A stretch of 63,794 nucleotides of DNA. It comes from Bacillota bacterium. GTDB taxonomy: Bacteria > Bacillota > Clostridia > Lachnospirales > Cellulosilyticaceae. Below, in pieces: positions 8,651-17,262 of this stretch. Within the stretch, counting starts at the first letter, position 1, and each line of letters begins with the position of its first letter. The notes beneath the pieces are model-generated. The model was not told the DNA's origin. It saw nothing but the letters and a program-made list of their open reading frames with translations, and ran no database searches. Where the stretch lies: the NCBI GenBank assembly GCA_023412455.1, contig JAEYNQ010000134.1, forward strand, positions 1-63,794, in the 5' to 3' direction. Both the position numbers and the translations under genes were made by a program.

Positions 8651-9359
8651 AAACTACGACCTTCCCCTTATCTGTATTTTTTTCTATACGATGGATATTT
8701 CCATCTCTTATGGTAATGATCTTATGAGCATACCCAGCTATTTCTGGATCATGGGATACAATAATAAGTGTCTGATCTAGCTCTTTAGCAATATGGGTAA
8801 TAATACCCATTACTTCCAAAGTCGTATGTGTATCCAAATTGCCGGTAGGCTCATCTGCAAATAAAATTTTAGGGCGACTTACAAAAGCCCTAGCAATACT
8901 TACTCGCTGTTGTTGTCCTCCACTCATTTCTTTAGGTTTATGTCTTAATCGGTCACCTAAACCTACTGCCTCTAACATTTCCTTAGCCTTCTTATTTCGT
9001 TCTTTCTTGGGTATACCTTGAAAAATAAGAGGTAATGCAACATTTTCTAGGGCAGTTAAAGATGGAATTAAATTATAGGATTGAAAAACAAATCCTATGT
9101 ACTTTTGTCTAAAAAGGGCAAGCTGTTCTTCATTAAGTCTTTCTACATGAATATTTTTTATCTTAATGGTTCCCTTTGTAGGTTTTTCAAGTCCCGCCAA
9201 CATATTTAGAAGTGTAGACTTCCCTGAACCAGACGTTCCAAATAGGCAACAGATTTCGCCTTTTTCAATTTCCAAATCAATGTGATCAAGAGCTACAATT
9301 TTCTCTTCTCCCATACGATAAATCTTTCTTAAATTTTTAACTTCTATTATATTATCCAG
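8625..9359 (-). CDS. LolD/MacB-type ABC transporter ATP-binding protein
   Basis: This is the ATPase of the MacB-like transporter. Visible motifs are Walker A GTSGSGKST, Q-loop FVFQSYNLIP, signature MSGGQQQRVSIARAF, Walker B ILFADEPTGNLD and the switch His in IVSHDPEIAGYA. The first ATG (9314) lies inside the domain: it lacks a ribosome site and would remove the first beta-strand. Upstream in frame are codons reading DNIIEVKNLRKIYR, the normal LolD N-terminus. They are preceded by CTG at 9359 and an ideal GGGGGGA site 6 nt before it. I therefore place the start at this CTG, giving 244 aa. First gene of the operon. Confidence 0.85.
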   Translation of the reverse strand: MDNIIEVKNLRKIYRMGEEKIVALDHIDLEIEKGEICCLFGTSGSGKSTLLNMLAGLEKPTKGTIKIKNIHVERLNEEQLALFRQKYIGFVFQSYNLIPSLTALENVALPLIFQGIPKKERNKKAKEMLEAVGLGDRLRHKPKEMSGGQQQRVSIARAFVSRPKILFADEPTGNLDTHTTLEVMGIITHIAKELDQTLIIVSHDPEIAGYAHKIITIRDGNIHRIEKNTDKGKVVVYEQKEEVE

Positions 9360-9508
9360 TTTTCTTCCCCCCTTATCTCATAGTATAATATTGGCCAAAA
9401 GTCGATATATTGAGTATAGCATACGTTTATTGTGAATTCTATAAACTACCTCTTACAATTTTATTACTTTTATATTGCCCATTATTAAAAAGCCATTACT
9501 ACTTAAAG

Positions 9509-9540
9509 CTAAAAAAGAGGTCCCCTGGGCCTCCTTTAAA
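9509..9540 (-). terminator. terminator after the last csp gene
   Basis: On the minus strand GGAGGCCC pairs with the ACCTC side (GAGGTCC/GGGCCTC, one wobble). TTTTTT follows. The hairpin overlaps the csp stop codon at 9536. The remaining intergenic sequence to 9360 holds the ATPase ribosome site and AT-rich promoter-like DNA that I cannot assign. Confidence 0.6.
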
Positions 9541-11302
9541 AAATCTGTTGCCTTCTTAATAAATCTAAACTATTACGTACACAAAGTTTACCATAACCCC
9601 AACTTGTATTGGGAAAAGTCTCATTAGGAATATTCCGATTGGCACCTCTTAACAAGTAAGTTTTTAAATTTTCTCCATAAAGGAATACATTATTGCCTTG
9701 AACAATCCCCCATTCCATTAATAGTGCCACGCCTCCTGTCACATGAGGTGTAGCCATACTGGTACCTGACAAGGTACGATAACCTGTTCCTTGATTGCTA
9801 GGGGCTAGTATATCTACGCCAGGTGCCACTAAATCCGGCTTAATAACACTCGCATTTCTAGCAAATCCCCTACCTGAAAAAGGAGCCATCTGCCCTGAAA
9901 CCGAATCATAGGCACCTACACTTATGACTAAACGTGCCGTAGAGGGAGTTGTTAAACTGGTTTCTACAATAGGCTCTAACATAAAGCTATTTTGACCTCC
10001 TGCTTCCACCGTAGGCCCCCATACATTATAGCTTCCATTGAGGACTTGAACACCATAAATTAAGATAGCCCATGGCCCACTTGTAATGGTCCCCCCATTA
10101 ACACCCGTCATAAAGACGGCAAATTCCTCGTCACCATTTAGAGGAGAAGGTCCTGCAAAGGCCGCATAAATTTGTGTATTACCTAACCGATACTGAACAG
10201 GTCCCTGAGCATAGATGATGCGTGGCGTACGACTACCTGACGGTGAGATAATTTCAAATTCAAAGGTATCTATAAAGCTTTTCCATAAAGAAAGATTATA
10301 AAAGAAAGTATTAGGACCTATTTGAAATTGAAAAGCCATACTTTTTCCTTCTTGTACAACCCCTCTCGTATGACTTCTAGCATTTCCTTCATTGCCTGTT
10401 CCTACCACAATATTGGTACGCCACAGGGTAGCCATATCATCTAAATACTGTTCCAAAAGTGACTGTCCATCGTGAGGTCCACTATTCATTCCTATACTTA
10501 TATTAATGGCTACAGGTCTCCCTAATTCCCTAGCCTTTTCAATAATGTACTTAACAGCTAGCATAATTTCTGAACTTCGTACAAAGTCTTCTCCCCCTGG
10601 TTGTGCCAGCTTAACAATTATAAATTCTGCAGAAGGGGCTGCACCTACAACCCTTCCGTTGGACCCTCTGCCATTCCCCCCCGCAATGCCTGCTACATGG
10701 GTTCCATGCCCATTGGTATCCTGACTAGGAACAATGGCAAGCCCCTCTTCACGAGTAGGTGCTCTTAAGGCTTCATTCATTTGTTCTCTTGTGTATTCAC
10801 TGCCTATGACAAAACCTGCCGGAGGATTACCAGGTATCCCTTGATCCCAAATGGAGGTAATGCGGGTGGTTCCGTCTTCATTTCTAAAGTCGGGGTGGGC
10901 ATAGTTAATTCCCGAATCCACCATCCCTAAAAGGACACCTTCTCCCTTTAAGTTATAGGGTGGATTATTCTGAACAGAAGTAATACAGCTTACCTCCATT
11001 CCATTGGTCACTGTATAAACCATTCGCTTAGAGGTTTCTATATATTCTACTTCTGTATAATTCAGTAAATTCCTTATATTGGCTGGAGGAACGGTTATTA
11101 AGGCATATTGTTCATTAATAATCTGTGCAATCCCACCCTGCTCTCTTACAACTCTTTCAATATCTCCATTATACTTTACAATAATCTGCCAATTATTAGG
11201 ATTATCAAAGCCTAGTAATTGTAGATATTCTGCCGTATTCATCCGCTCTTCTTCTGGAACAATACTCAATATTTGTAAAGTGGCATCGGTTTTATTTTCC
11301 AC
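9536..11302 (-). CDS. subtilisin-like germination protease, Csp type (active triad)
   Basis: This 588-aa S8-family protease is the fourth gene of the csp operon. Residues 1 to about 100 form the Csp-type prodomain. The catalytic triad is intact: Asp129 (GMVDSGINYAHPDF), His199 (NGHGTHVAGIAGG) and Ser515 (SGTSMATPHVTGG). The oxyanion Asn is present in VVGTGNEGN. A jelly-roll-type insertion typical of Csp proteases is likely between about 310 and 440. It lacks a classical signal peptide. The start is GTG at 11302 with GAGGGGG upstream. Csp proteases cut pro-SleC to start cortex hydrolysis, and an sleC-like gene lies nearby. Of the four paralogues this is closest to a canonical subtilase at its motifs. 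Confidence 0.88.
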   Translation of the reverse strand: MENKTDATLQILSIVPEEERMNTAEYLQLLGFDNPNNWQIIVKYNGDIERVVREQGGIAQIINEQYALITVPPANIRNLLNYTEVEYIETSKRMVYTVTNGMEVSCITSVQNNPPYNLKGEGVLLGMVDSGINYAHPDFRNEDGTTRITSIWDQGIPGNPPAGFVIGSEYTREQMNEALRAPTREEGLAIVPSQDTNGHGTHVAGIAGGNGRGSNGRVVGAAPSAEFIIVKLAQPGGEDFVRSSEIMLAVKYIIEKARELGRPVAINISIGMNSGPHDGQSLLEQYLDDMATLWRTNIVVGTGNEGNARSHTRGVVQEGKSMAFQFQIGPNTFFYNLSLWKSFIDTFEFEIISPSGSRTPRIIYAQGPVQYRLGNTQIYAAFAGPSPLNGDEEFAVFMTGVNGGTITSGPWAILIYGVQVLNGSYNVWGPTVEAGGQNSFMLEPIVETSLTTPSTARLVISVGAYDSVSGQMAPFSGRGFARNASVIKPDLVAPGVDILAPSNQGTGYRTLSGTSMATPHVTGGVALLMEWGIVQGNNVFLYGENLKTYLLRGANRNIPNETFPNTSWGYGKLCVRNSLDLLRRQQIF

Positions 11303-11317
11303 TCTTCTTTCCCCCTC

Positions 11318-13090
11318 TTAGGTAGAGGTTGCATTAACCTCACTTATTCGATTTAAGGCCTCTTCGACACATAAGCTGCCATATCCCCACGCTGAATTGG
11401 GAAAAGGACTATAAGTTATAGGTCGCTGGGCTGTTGTCAAAAGATAAATTTTGAGGGTATCACCATAGAGATAGGGTAAACCCAACTGAAGGATTCCATA
11501 TTCCATAAGTAAGGCATAAGCGCCTGCTACAAAAGCAGCACTCACACTAGTACCGGATACTTCCTCATACAAAACATCTGGCTTAATAGAAGGAGCTAAA
11601 ACATTTACTCCTGGCGCCACTAAGTCAGGCTTAACTCTCTCATCCCCAGTAAAACCTCTTCCTGAAAAAGCAGCTACTTGAGATATACTGGAACTAAAGG
11701 CTCCTACGCTGGTTATGGCCATTGTAGTAGAAGGAATAGTTAATGTCTTTTCACTATCTGCTTTTAAAAATCGGGTACGATCGAGAGGATCTGCATTAAT
11801 CTGCCCCCATGCATTGTAGCTTCCCTCTAATACCCTTATACCTGTTAATCGAATATGCCATATTCCTGTATTAATCCCTTCCTCTGTTTGAGCCTCAAAA
11901 TAGATAGAAACAACTTGCTTCAAAATATCTATACTAGGTTCTGAAATATTAACAAGCACAATGGTATTATTAAAGAAATAAACACGATTAGGTGTTAGTA
12001 TACCTAAGCTCTCTGTTCGTTCCCCTTGAGGTGATTCAATGACTACCTGTACCTCATCGATAAATTGTTTCCACACACCACATTGATAGTTTTGTTTAGG
12101 TTGCTCAATAAGTAACTGAATATCTACTTCCTCTTCCTCTCTTATCTGCCCACTTGTATGTCCTCCCTTATCCCCTTGATTACCTGTCCCTACTACAAAA
12201 TTACAAGACCACGTTTCTGCCACTTGCTCCAAATATTGTTCTAAAACAGCTGTTCCATCATGTCCTCCTATACTTGTTCCTATACCTAAAAGAATAACAA
12301 TCGGTTGGTTAAGCTCTTTTGCCTTTTCTATCACATAACGTATCCCAAGTAATATTTCCCTAGTTATGGGACGATTGGAATCTGTGCCTTCTTGACCTAA
12401 TTTCACAATCAGTAACTCACTCTCACTAGCTACACCCCTATTCCTACCTCCCGAGCCTCTTCCATTTCCTGCAGCAACTCCTGCCAGGACTGTTCCATGT
12501 CCTAGGGTATCCTGTGAGGGAACCAAAGCCAGCTGTTCTGATTTTTCTGGCTGCGCAAGCGCCGCATTAATCTCTCCATTGGTATATTCTGTTCCTGTTT
12601 CAAAGCCCATAGGTGGCTTTCCTGGCAATGTTTGATCCCATAAAAAGCGAATACGACTTTTTCCATTGGCCATTATAAAATCAGGATGGCTATAGTCAAT
12701 CCCTGTATCTACTATACCTACTAAAATGCCCTTCCCTGTCACCCTATAGTTCCCACTCGCCTGAATCACATTGGTCATACAGATTTCATTCAGGGATTGG
12801 TTGATATAGCTAAAAACTTGTGAAAACGTGATATAAATCACATTGCCTTCGTCAGAAAGTCGCGTTATATTTTGTTTGTCTATGGTCACTAAAGCAAATT
12901 GTTCATTGATTAAAAAAACGTGTAATCCTAACCTTTGGGTAGCTCCCTCTAAGCTTTGGGTATATTTCACAATAAGGTGCCATTTTTGTGGGTCCTCAGC
13001 ATCTTGAAAGAGTGATCTTGTTTCAGCTGTTAATAAATTTTCATAGCGTAAGGCTAATTGAACTGGTGGACTTATTTTATTATTAAACAA
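11318..13090 (-). CDS. subtilisin-like germination protease, Csp type (triad present)
   Basis: This 590-aa Csp paralogue is similar in layout to the 588-aa protein that follows it by 15 bp. The triad residues are Asp128 (GIVDTGIDYSHPDF), His198 (LGHGTVLAGVAAGN) and Ser515 (SGTSVSAAFVAGA), and the oxyanion Asn is in VVGTGNQGDKG. The flanks of His and Ser are less canonical (TVLAG, SVSAAF), so altered specificity is possible. The prodomain covers about residues 1-100. The start is a TTG at 13090 behind an extended GGAGGAGGG site. It lies in the same operon as the pseudoprotease upstream (20-bp gap). Confidence 0.87.
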   Translation of the reverse strand: MFNNKISPPVQLALRYENLLTAETRSLFQDAEDPQKWHLIVKYTQSLEGATQRLGLHVFLINEQFALVTIDKQNITRLSDEGNVIYITFSQVFSYINQSLNEICMTNVIQASGNYRVTGKGILVGIVDTGIDYSHPDFIMANGKSRIRFLWDQTLPGKPPMGFETGTEYTNGEINAALAQPEKSEQLALVPSQDTLGHGTVLAGVAAGNGRGSGGRNRGVASESELLIVKLGQEGTDSNRPITREILLGIRYVIEKAKELNQPIVILLGIGTSIGGHDGTAVLEQYLEQVAETWSCNFVVGTGNQGDKGGHTSGQIREEEEVDIQLLIEQPKQNYQCGVWKQFIDEVQVVIESPQGERTESLGILTPNRVYFFNNTIVLVNISEPSIDILKQVVSIYFEAQTEEGINTGIWHIRLTGIRVLEGSYNAWGQINADPLDRTRFLKADSEKTLTIPSTTMAITSVGAFSSSISQVAAFSGRGFTGDERVKPDLVAPGVNVLAPSIKPDVLYEEVSGTSVSAAFVAGAYALLMEYGILQLGLPYLYGDTLKIYLLTTAQRPITYSPFPNSAWGYGSLCVEEALNRISEVNATST

Positions 13091-13110
13091 AGGACACCCT
13101 CCTCCTTCCT

Positions 13111-15456
13111 TTAACTCCTTTCAAAACAAGGTGTCTTTAAAATGGCTTGAAGTACTTTTTTCTCTAGGAAAGGAGCTTGATGTCCTAAATAAGGATAGGT
13201 TTCACCCTGCCTTAGGCTTTGCCATTCTAAAAGCCTTTGACTCATTAAGAGACTATTCCATTGACTGGTGGTTCCACTATATAAGTTAGCCACTACACCT
13301 CCTATTAAACCTGTGGCAACCAATGTGCCATCCACTCTTTCCCATCCTCTTTTGCATGGTGCTAATTCATCTAATGCTGGTGCAACGACTAAAGGTTTTT
13401 GGGGAAACTCTTCACGTTTTCCTCTACCGGAGCTCCCAAGGAGTGTATCACTTTTGGCATCATAGGCTCCTACGCTTATCACATGCTTCAAATGTGCCAA
13501 AGGATTAAGGGTTTGAAAAGGGGAAGGCGATTGAAGCTTTATAAAAGGATTAAAGCTTTGAGAGGCTAACCAAACTTCTAAAGGATAGTGCCTGCCTTCT
13601 TTTCTCTCTACCCGAAGTTGCCATTCTCCTTTCGGAAGATGACCTATATTTAGCAACAGCTCACTTCCACCTTGTTCTTCATCCCTTTGTAGCCCCCGAC
13701 TTAAGCAATAAGCTCCCGTCTCGCCTCTTTGTTCACCTGCCTGCTGCATATCGAAGAAAAGAAGCTCACCTGTGGTTTTTGAAAAAAGACTTAACTTAAA
13801 AGCTGCTAGCCCTTGTTGCCTAAGTTGCATTGCCCAACTTTGTCCTTCTTTCTTTACTTCTATCGTTGCTTCACTATAGGTCCTATATGCACTTAAAAGA
13901 CATTGATGATGCCCTTTATTTCCTTCCTCTCCTGCTGACACAACGATTGTACAGCCTAATTTTTTACCTATTTTTGAAAAGTACTCCTCCCATTGGATTT
14001 TTCCTCCATGACTGATTAAAGGGCCTTCAAAAGGGAGACAAAGAACTAGAGGTTTGTGTCTTTCTTTAGCCCATTCTACTAGCTTCAGCATCCCACTTAA
14101 TACATCTAAAAGCTCCACATGACCTTGAGAAGTATTGCCTCCATATACTCTTTGCACGGCAAGAGGGGCTGGTTTAATCTGGGCCACAAGGAATTCTGCT
14201 TTAGGGGCTATTCCTTGATAATCCTTGCTATAACCTCCTGCTATTCCTAATAAAAAAGTGGTCTCACTTGGAGTTCTTTCTGGATAGACAGGCTTTTCTT
14301 CCTTCTCCTCTTGTTGCCATAAATAAACAAGGCGACTCTTTCCTTGTTCATCCTTGAAGGCTTCATGGGATGCATCTACTTGCCCTGTTGTTATTACCCC
14401 AATGCATACCCCTTCGCCACTCCAGACCCCTCTATCACCTAATACGCTATAAGGACGACGTAACAGCTCCTTTTCTCTATTGGGTTGTAGTTCACTTAAT
14501 AGAGAAACCTTAAACTGAGGTACCACTAAAGGTTTTAAACTTTCCCCATGTTTTTCATAATTCTCCTTGATTCCTTGTAAAGCTATAGGCTTCCCCTCAA
14601 ACTCAATGACTTTAAAGCCCTTTTCTTCATAAAAAGAGGATGGCTTCAAAGCGCCTTCCCCTAAAGCGATAGAGAGTGGTGTGTCTACTGGTAATTGATT
14701 ATAAAAAACATCCTCATACAGCTTTCCTTTTATAACCTCTTCTTTGTAATACTCTCTTCTTACTTCTTTTGCCTTTCTATAATGAATTAAAAGATGCCCT
14801 GCCCTTTCTACTGCCTCTTTAAAGCCTTCTTCCACATAAAGACCTTCTTCTTCATAAGGTTCAAATGCTCTTACTTGAGGGGTATAGTGAACGTAAATAG
14901 ACCTGAAGGCTTCTGTGGCTACTACCATAGCGTCTGTTTCCTTTATCCAGTTATTAATCATTTTAAAAGTAAGTGTGCGATACCTATAAAAGGCGAGAGG
15001 AATCTGAATAGCCGTATAAATCAGTAAAGGCTGATGAAATTGTGTGGCCCTACGTATTAAAAACTGGATACACCTTAGATATTGGCTGGCATCACATCGA
15101 TTGGTTTTACTATAGCAACTTATAAAAGAGTTTCTTGGTAAACTGTGTGCCATTTGTCCTGTCTCTACTTCGCCAGTTGCTAAATGATAATACGCATCTA
15201 CCTCCCCTTGTTGCTTAACGCCTATGTAAGCTACCATTAGAGGGCTACGCCTAAGGGATAAAGGGAGCTCTTCTTGACTTCCTACTAATTCAATAGAAAA
15301 GGCTTCTTCTACGGAAACTGCCTTTTCTCTAAAAGCAGATAGGGCTTCTGGACTTAAATCAGCTATCTTATAGGTTGGACCCAGACTGTGCAGCCCTTTT
15401 TCTAATTGAAGCCACTCTCTTCCATCCTTTGCTTCATGCTCTATGATTACGCGCAT
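13111..15456 (-). CDS. Csp-family pseudoprotease with N-terminal extension (triad lost)
   Basis: This 781-aa subtilisin-fold protein probably has no protease activity. Aligned by eye to its three neighbours, Asp is replaced by Thr356 (GVITTGQV), His by Glu398 (PSETTFLLGIAGG), Ser by Leu712 (VDGTLVATGLIGG), and the oxyanion Asn by Glu510 (SAGEEGN). The fold markers IAGG, VSAGE and HVISVGAYD remain. The pseudo-catalytic domain begins only near residue 345. Residues 1-330 are extra, and about 125-182 resemble the helix-strand segment of a second, eroded subtilisin domain. The start at 15456 has GGGGGGA 4 nt away; a longer reading frame to 15672 runs inside the upstream gene and is rejected. In other clostridia, pseudoprotease Csps act as germinant sensors or regulators. 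Confidence 0.85.
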   Translation of the reverse strand: MRVIIEHEAKDGREWLQLEKGLHSLGPTYKIADLSPEALSAFREKAVSVEEAFSIELVGSQEELPLSLRRSPLMVAYIGVKQQGEVDAYYHLATGEVETGQMAHSLPRNSFISCYSKTNRCDASQYLRCIQFLIRRATQFHQPLLIYTAIQIPLAFYRYRTLTFKMINNWIKETDAMVVATEAFRSIYVHYTPQVRAFEPYEEEGLYVEEGFKEAVERAGHLLIHYRKAKEVRREYYKEEVIKGKLYEDVFYNQLPVDTPLSIALGEGALKPSSFYEEKGFKVIEFEGKPIALQGIKENYEKHGESLKPLVVPQFKVSLLSELQPNREKELLRRPYSVLGDRGVWSGEGVCIGVITTGQVDASHEAFKDEQGKSRLVYLWQQEEKEEKPVYPERTPSETTFLLGIAGGYSKDYQGIAPKAEFLVAQIKPAPLAVQRVYGGNTSQGHVELLDVLSGMLKLVEWAKERHKPLVLCLPFEGPLISHGGKIQWEEYFSKIGKKLGCTIVVSAGEEGNKGHHQCLLSAYRTYSEATIEVKKEGQSWAMQLRQQGLAAFKLSLFSKTTGELLFFDMQQAGEQRGETGAYCLSRGLQRDEEQGGSELLLNIGHLPKGEWQLRVERKEGRHYPLEVWLASQSFNPFIKLQSPSPFQTLNPLAHLKHVISVGAYDAKSDTLLGSSGRGKREEFPQKPLVVAPALDELAPCKRGWERVDGTLVATGLIGGVVANLYSGTTSQWNSLLMSQRLLEWQSLRQGETYPYLGHQAPFLEKKVLQAILKTPCFERS

Positions 15457-15466
15457 AGTCTCCCCC

Positions 15467-17152
15467 CTAATAAACGTTTGCGATACTGTTTTGTAAATCC
15501 AGTTTGCCATAACCTTCAACAGAATTAGGATAGACAATTCCATCGGTTCGCCTAGCTCCTCGAATGAGAATGGCACGTGCCACACGTGTATTAATAGTCT
15601 GCAAGTTCCCTTCGTATAATGCCCATTGTAATAATAGGGCACAAGCTGAAGCCGTAATGGCTGCTGCCACACTGGTACCTACATAAGTCGTATAACCTCC
15701 TGTCAGTTGGGGACCTTGTACGTTAACAGAAGGTGCGACTAAATCTGGTTTAATGACATTGGCTGTAGTAGGTCCTCTTCCTGAAGCAATATAAATACTT
15801 TGATCAATATAGTCATATCCGCCTACCACAATGGGGCTAATACTTGTAGCTGGTATTTGTACAGTAATCTCAGGATCAGGTTTTAAAAACCGTGTATCTG
15901 CCTCTATAAACCCATTACGTGGTAGCCAAATATTGTACACCCCATCCAGCACATTTTCTCCATAAACCGTAATACTCCATAAACCAGGAGTAGGCGCTTC
16001 AAAAAATAATAATATCCTTTCTCCCCCCGTCTGGGCATCGGGATAAACATAGATAACTGATAAAATCGTCTGTTCTAAATTAAACCGATAGGTTTGTATT
16101 TCCCCTGGAAGAAGTGGAACCTTTTCAATGACTTGACCAATAGGACTTTTAATAGATAGGGTGAGCTTATTGGAAACAGCCGTCCATAAAAAAAGGGAAA
16201 ACCCTTTTTCATTTTCGGCCACATTAATTTCTAAAGTCTCACTTTCATTATTTTCTACCCTTCCTGAATAATGATGGTCACTATTGGCCTCATTACCTAC
16301 TGCGACAACTAAGAGAATAGCTTGAGCAGAGGAGAGTGTTTCTAAGTACTGTTCCGTTATATTATTTCCATTATGTGCCCCAAAATTAGCTCCTACTCCA
16401 ATACAAATAACTAAAGGCTTAGTGAGGCGTCTGGCTAATTCTTGTAAATACGTAATCCCTGCAATTAAATCATTTTCTTGATAAGCTATAGCCTCCTCCC
16501 TAATTAAATAATAGGCTTTAATATCCTCTCTGGCTGGCCTTAGCTTAACCATAGCAATAAAGGCCTCTGGTGCTCCCCCTCTATAAGTTGCTTCTCCTGT
16601 TTTATCATCGCCTGCTGCTACACCTGCTAAAAAAGTTCCATGGCCTATTTCATCTCTAGAAGGAACAATGGTATAGGGATCTGCTGCTGATAGCGCCTCA
16701 TCAATCTGCTCTTTTAAATACTCGGTTCCATATATAAAGCCTGGTGGAGGATTTCCCTCTATGGTCTGGTCCCATATACCTACAATGCGCGTTGTATTAT
16801 TGGCTTCCTTAAAAAGAACATTAGTATAATCAATACCTGTATCAATAAAACCAATGATAATATCTCTTCCTCTTAATTCTCCATAAGGATAGTTATGAAA
16901 AACTGAAATATTGGCATCTGCCAAAGCGCCATTAGCATTTAATCCCAATGCAATAGGGACAAATAGTAGCTTAAATTGTCTTTGAAAACGCTGAAAATCT
17001 TCCTCCCCTCCTGGCAAGATTTCAACATCTATAATTTGAGGTGCAATGGATGTAATTAGAAGGTTAGGATAGTCTCTTTTAATATCTTCCACATCAAATG
17101 AAGTTTGTACAATAAAGTTTTTTAGATTGCTTGGAAAGGACTGCTGTCTCAT
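15467..17152 (-). CDS. subtilisin-like germination protease, Csp type (triad present)
   Basis: First gene of the csp operon, 561 aa. Triad: Asp104 (GFIDTGIDYT), His171 (IGHGTFLAGVAAG) and Ser494 (YVGTSVAAAITASA). The oxyanion Asn is in VVAVGNEANSDHH. The residue before GTS is Val instead of Ser and the substrate-binding flank after Ser is AAAI, so its specificity may differ. The N-terminal ~90 residues are a prodomain of different sequence from the other paralogues. ATG at 17152 is chosen because AAAGGAG sits 6 nt upstream; an earlier in-frame ATG at 17191 overlaps the preceding terminator stem. The gap to the next gene is 10 bp. Confidence 0.87.
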   Translation of the reverse strand: MRQQSFPSNLKNFIVQTSFDVEDIKRDYPNLLITSIAPQIIDVEILPGGEEDFQRFQRQFKLLFVPIALGLNANGALADANISVFHNYPYGELRGRDIIIGFIDTGIDYTNVLFKEANNTTRIVGIWDQTIEGNPPPGFIYGTEYLKEQIDEALSAADPYTIVPSRDEIGHGTFLAGVAAGDDKTGEATYRGGAPEAFIAMVKLRPAREDIKAYYLIREEAIAYQENDLIAGITYLQELARRLTKPLVICIGVGANFGAHNGNNITEQYLETLSSAQAILLVVAVGNEANSDHHYSGRVENNESETLEINVAENEKGFSLFLWTAVSNKLTLSIKSPIGQVIEKVPLLPGEIQTYRFNLEQTILSVIYVYPDAQTGGERILLFFEAPTPGLWSITVYGENVLDGVYNIWLPRNGFIEADTRFLKPDPEITVQIPATSISPIVVGGYDYIDQSIYIASGRGPTTANVIKPDLVAPSVNVQGPQLTGGYTTYVGTSVAAAITASACALLLQWALYEGNLQTINTRVARAILIRGARRTDGIVYPNSVEGYGKLDLQNSIANVY

Positions 17153-17175
17153 AAATTTCTCCTTTAGATAAAATA

Positions 17176-17209
17176 AAATACTCAAAATCATCTAAGATCT
17201 TGAGTATTT
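17176..17209 (-). terminator. terminator of the exonuclease gene
   Basis: AAATACTCAA (17176-17185) pairs with TTGAGTATTT (17200-17209), followed on the minus strand by TATTTTATC. It sits in the leader of the csp operon, so it may also attenuate read-through into csp. Confidence 0.65.
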
Positions 17210-17225
17210 GTGTCTTCTCTTATTA

Positions 17226-17251
17226 TATTTATGCCCTTCCTACAAAATTAT
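17226..17251 (-). promoter_or_regulatory. candidate sporulation-type promoter of the csp operon
   Basis: Minus strand ATA (17251-17249), 15 nt, CATAAATA (17233-17226), loosely like sigma-E/G promoters. It lies about 75 bp upstream of the first csp start and upstream of the hairpin at 17176-17209. The match is weak. Confidence 0.25.
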
Positions 17252-17262
17252 TAATACTTTTA

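Noticed and set aside
15457..15672. N-terminal extension of the 781-aa pseudoprotease frame into the upstream csp gene
   Set aside because: It reads through the coding sequence of the preceding csp gene in another frame. The ATG at 15456 has a strong ribosome site.
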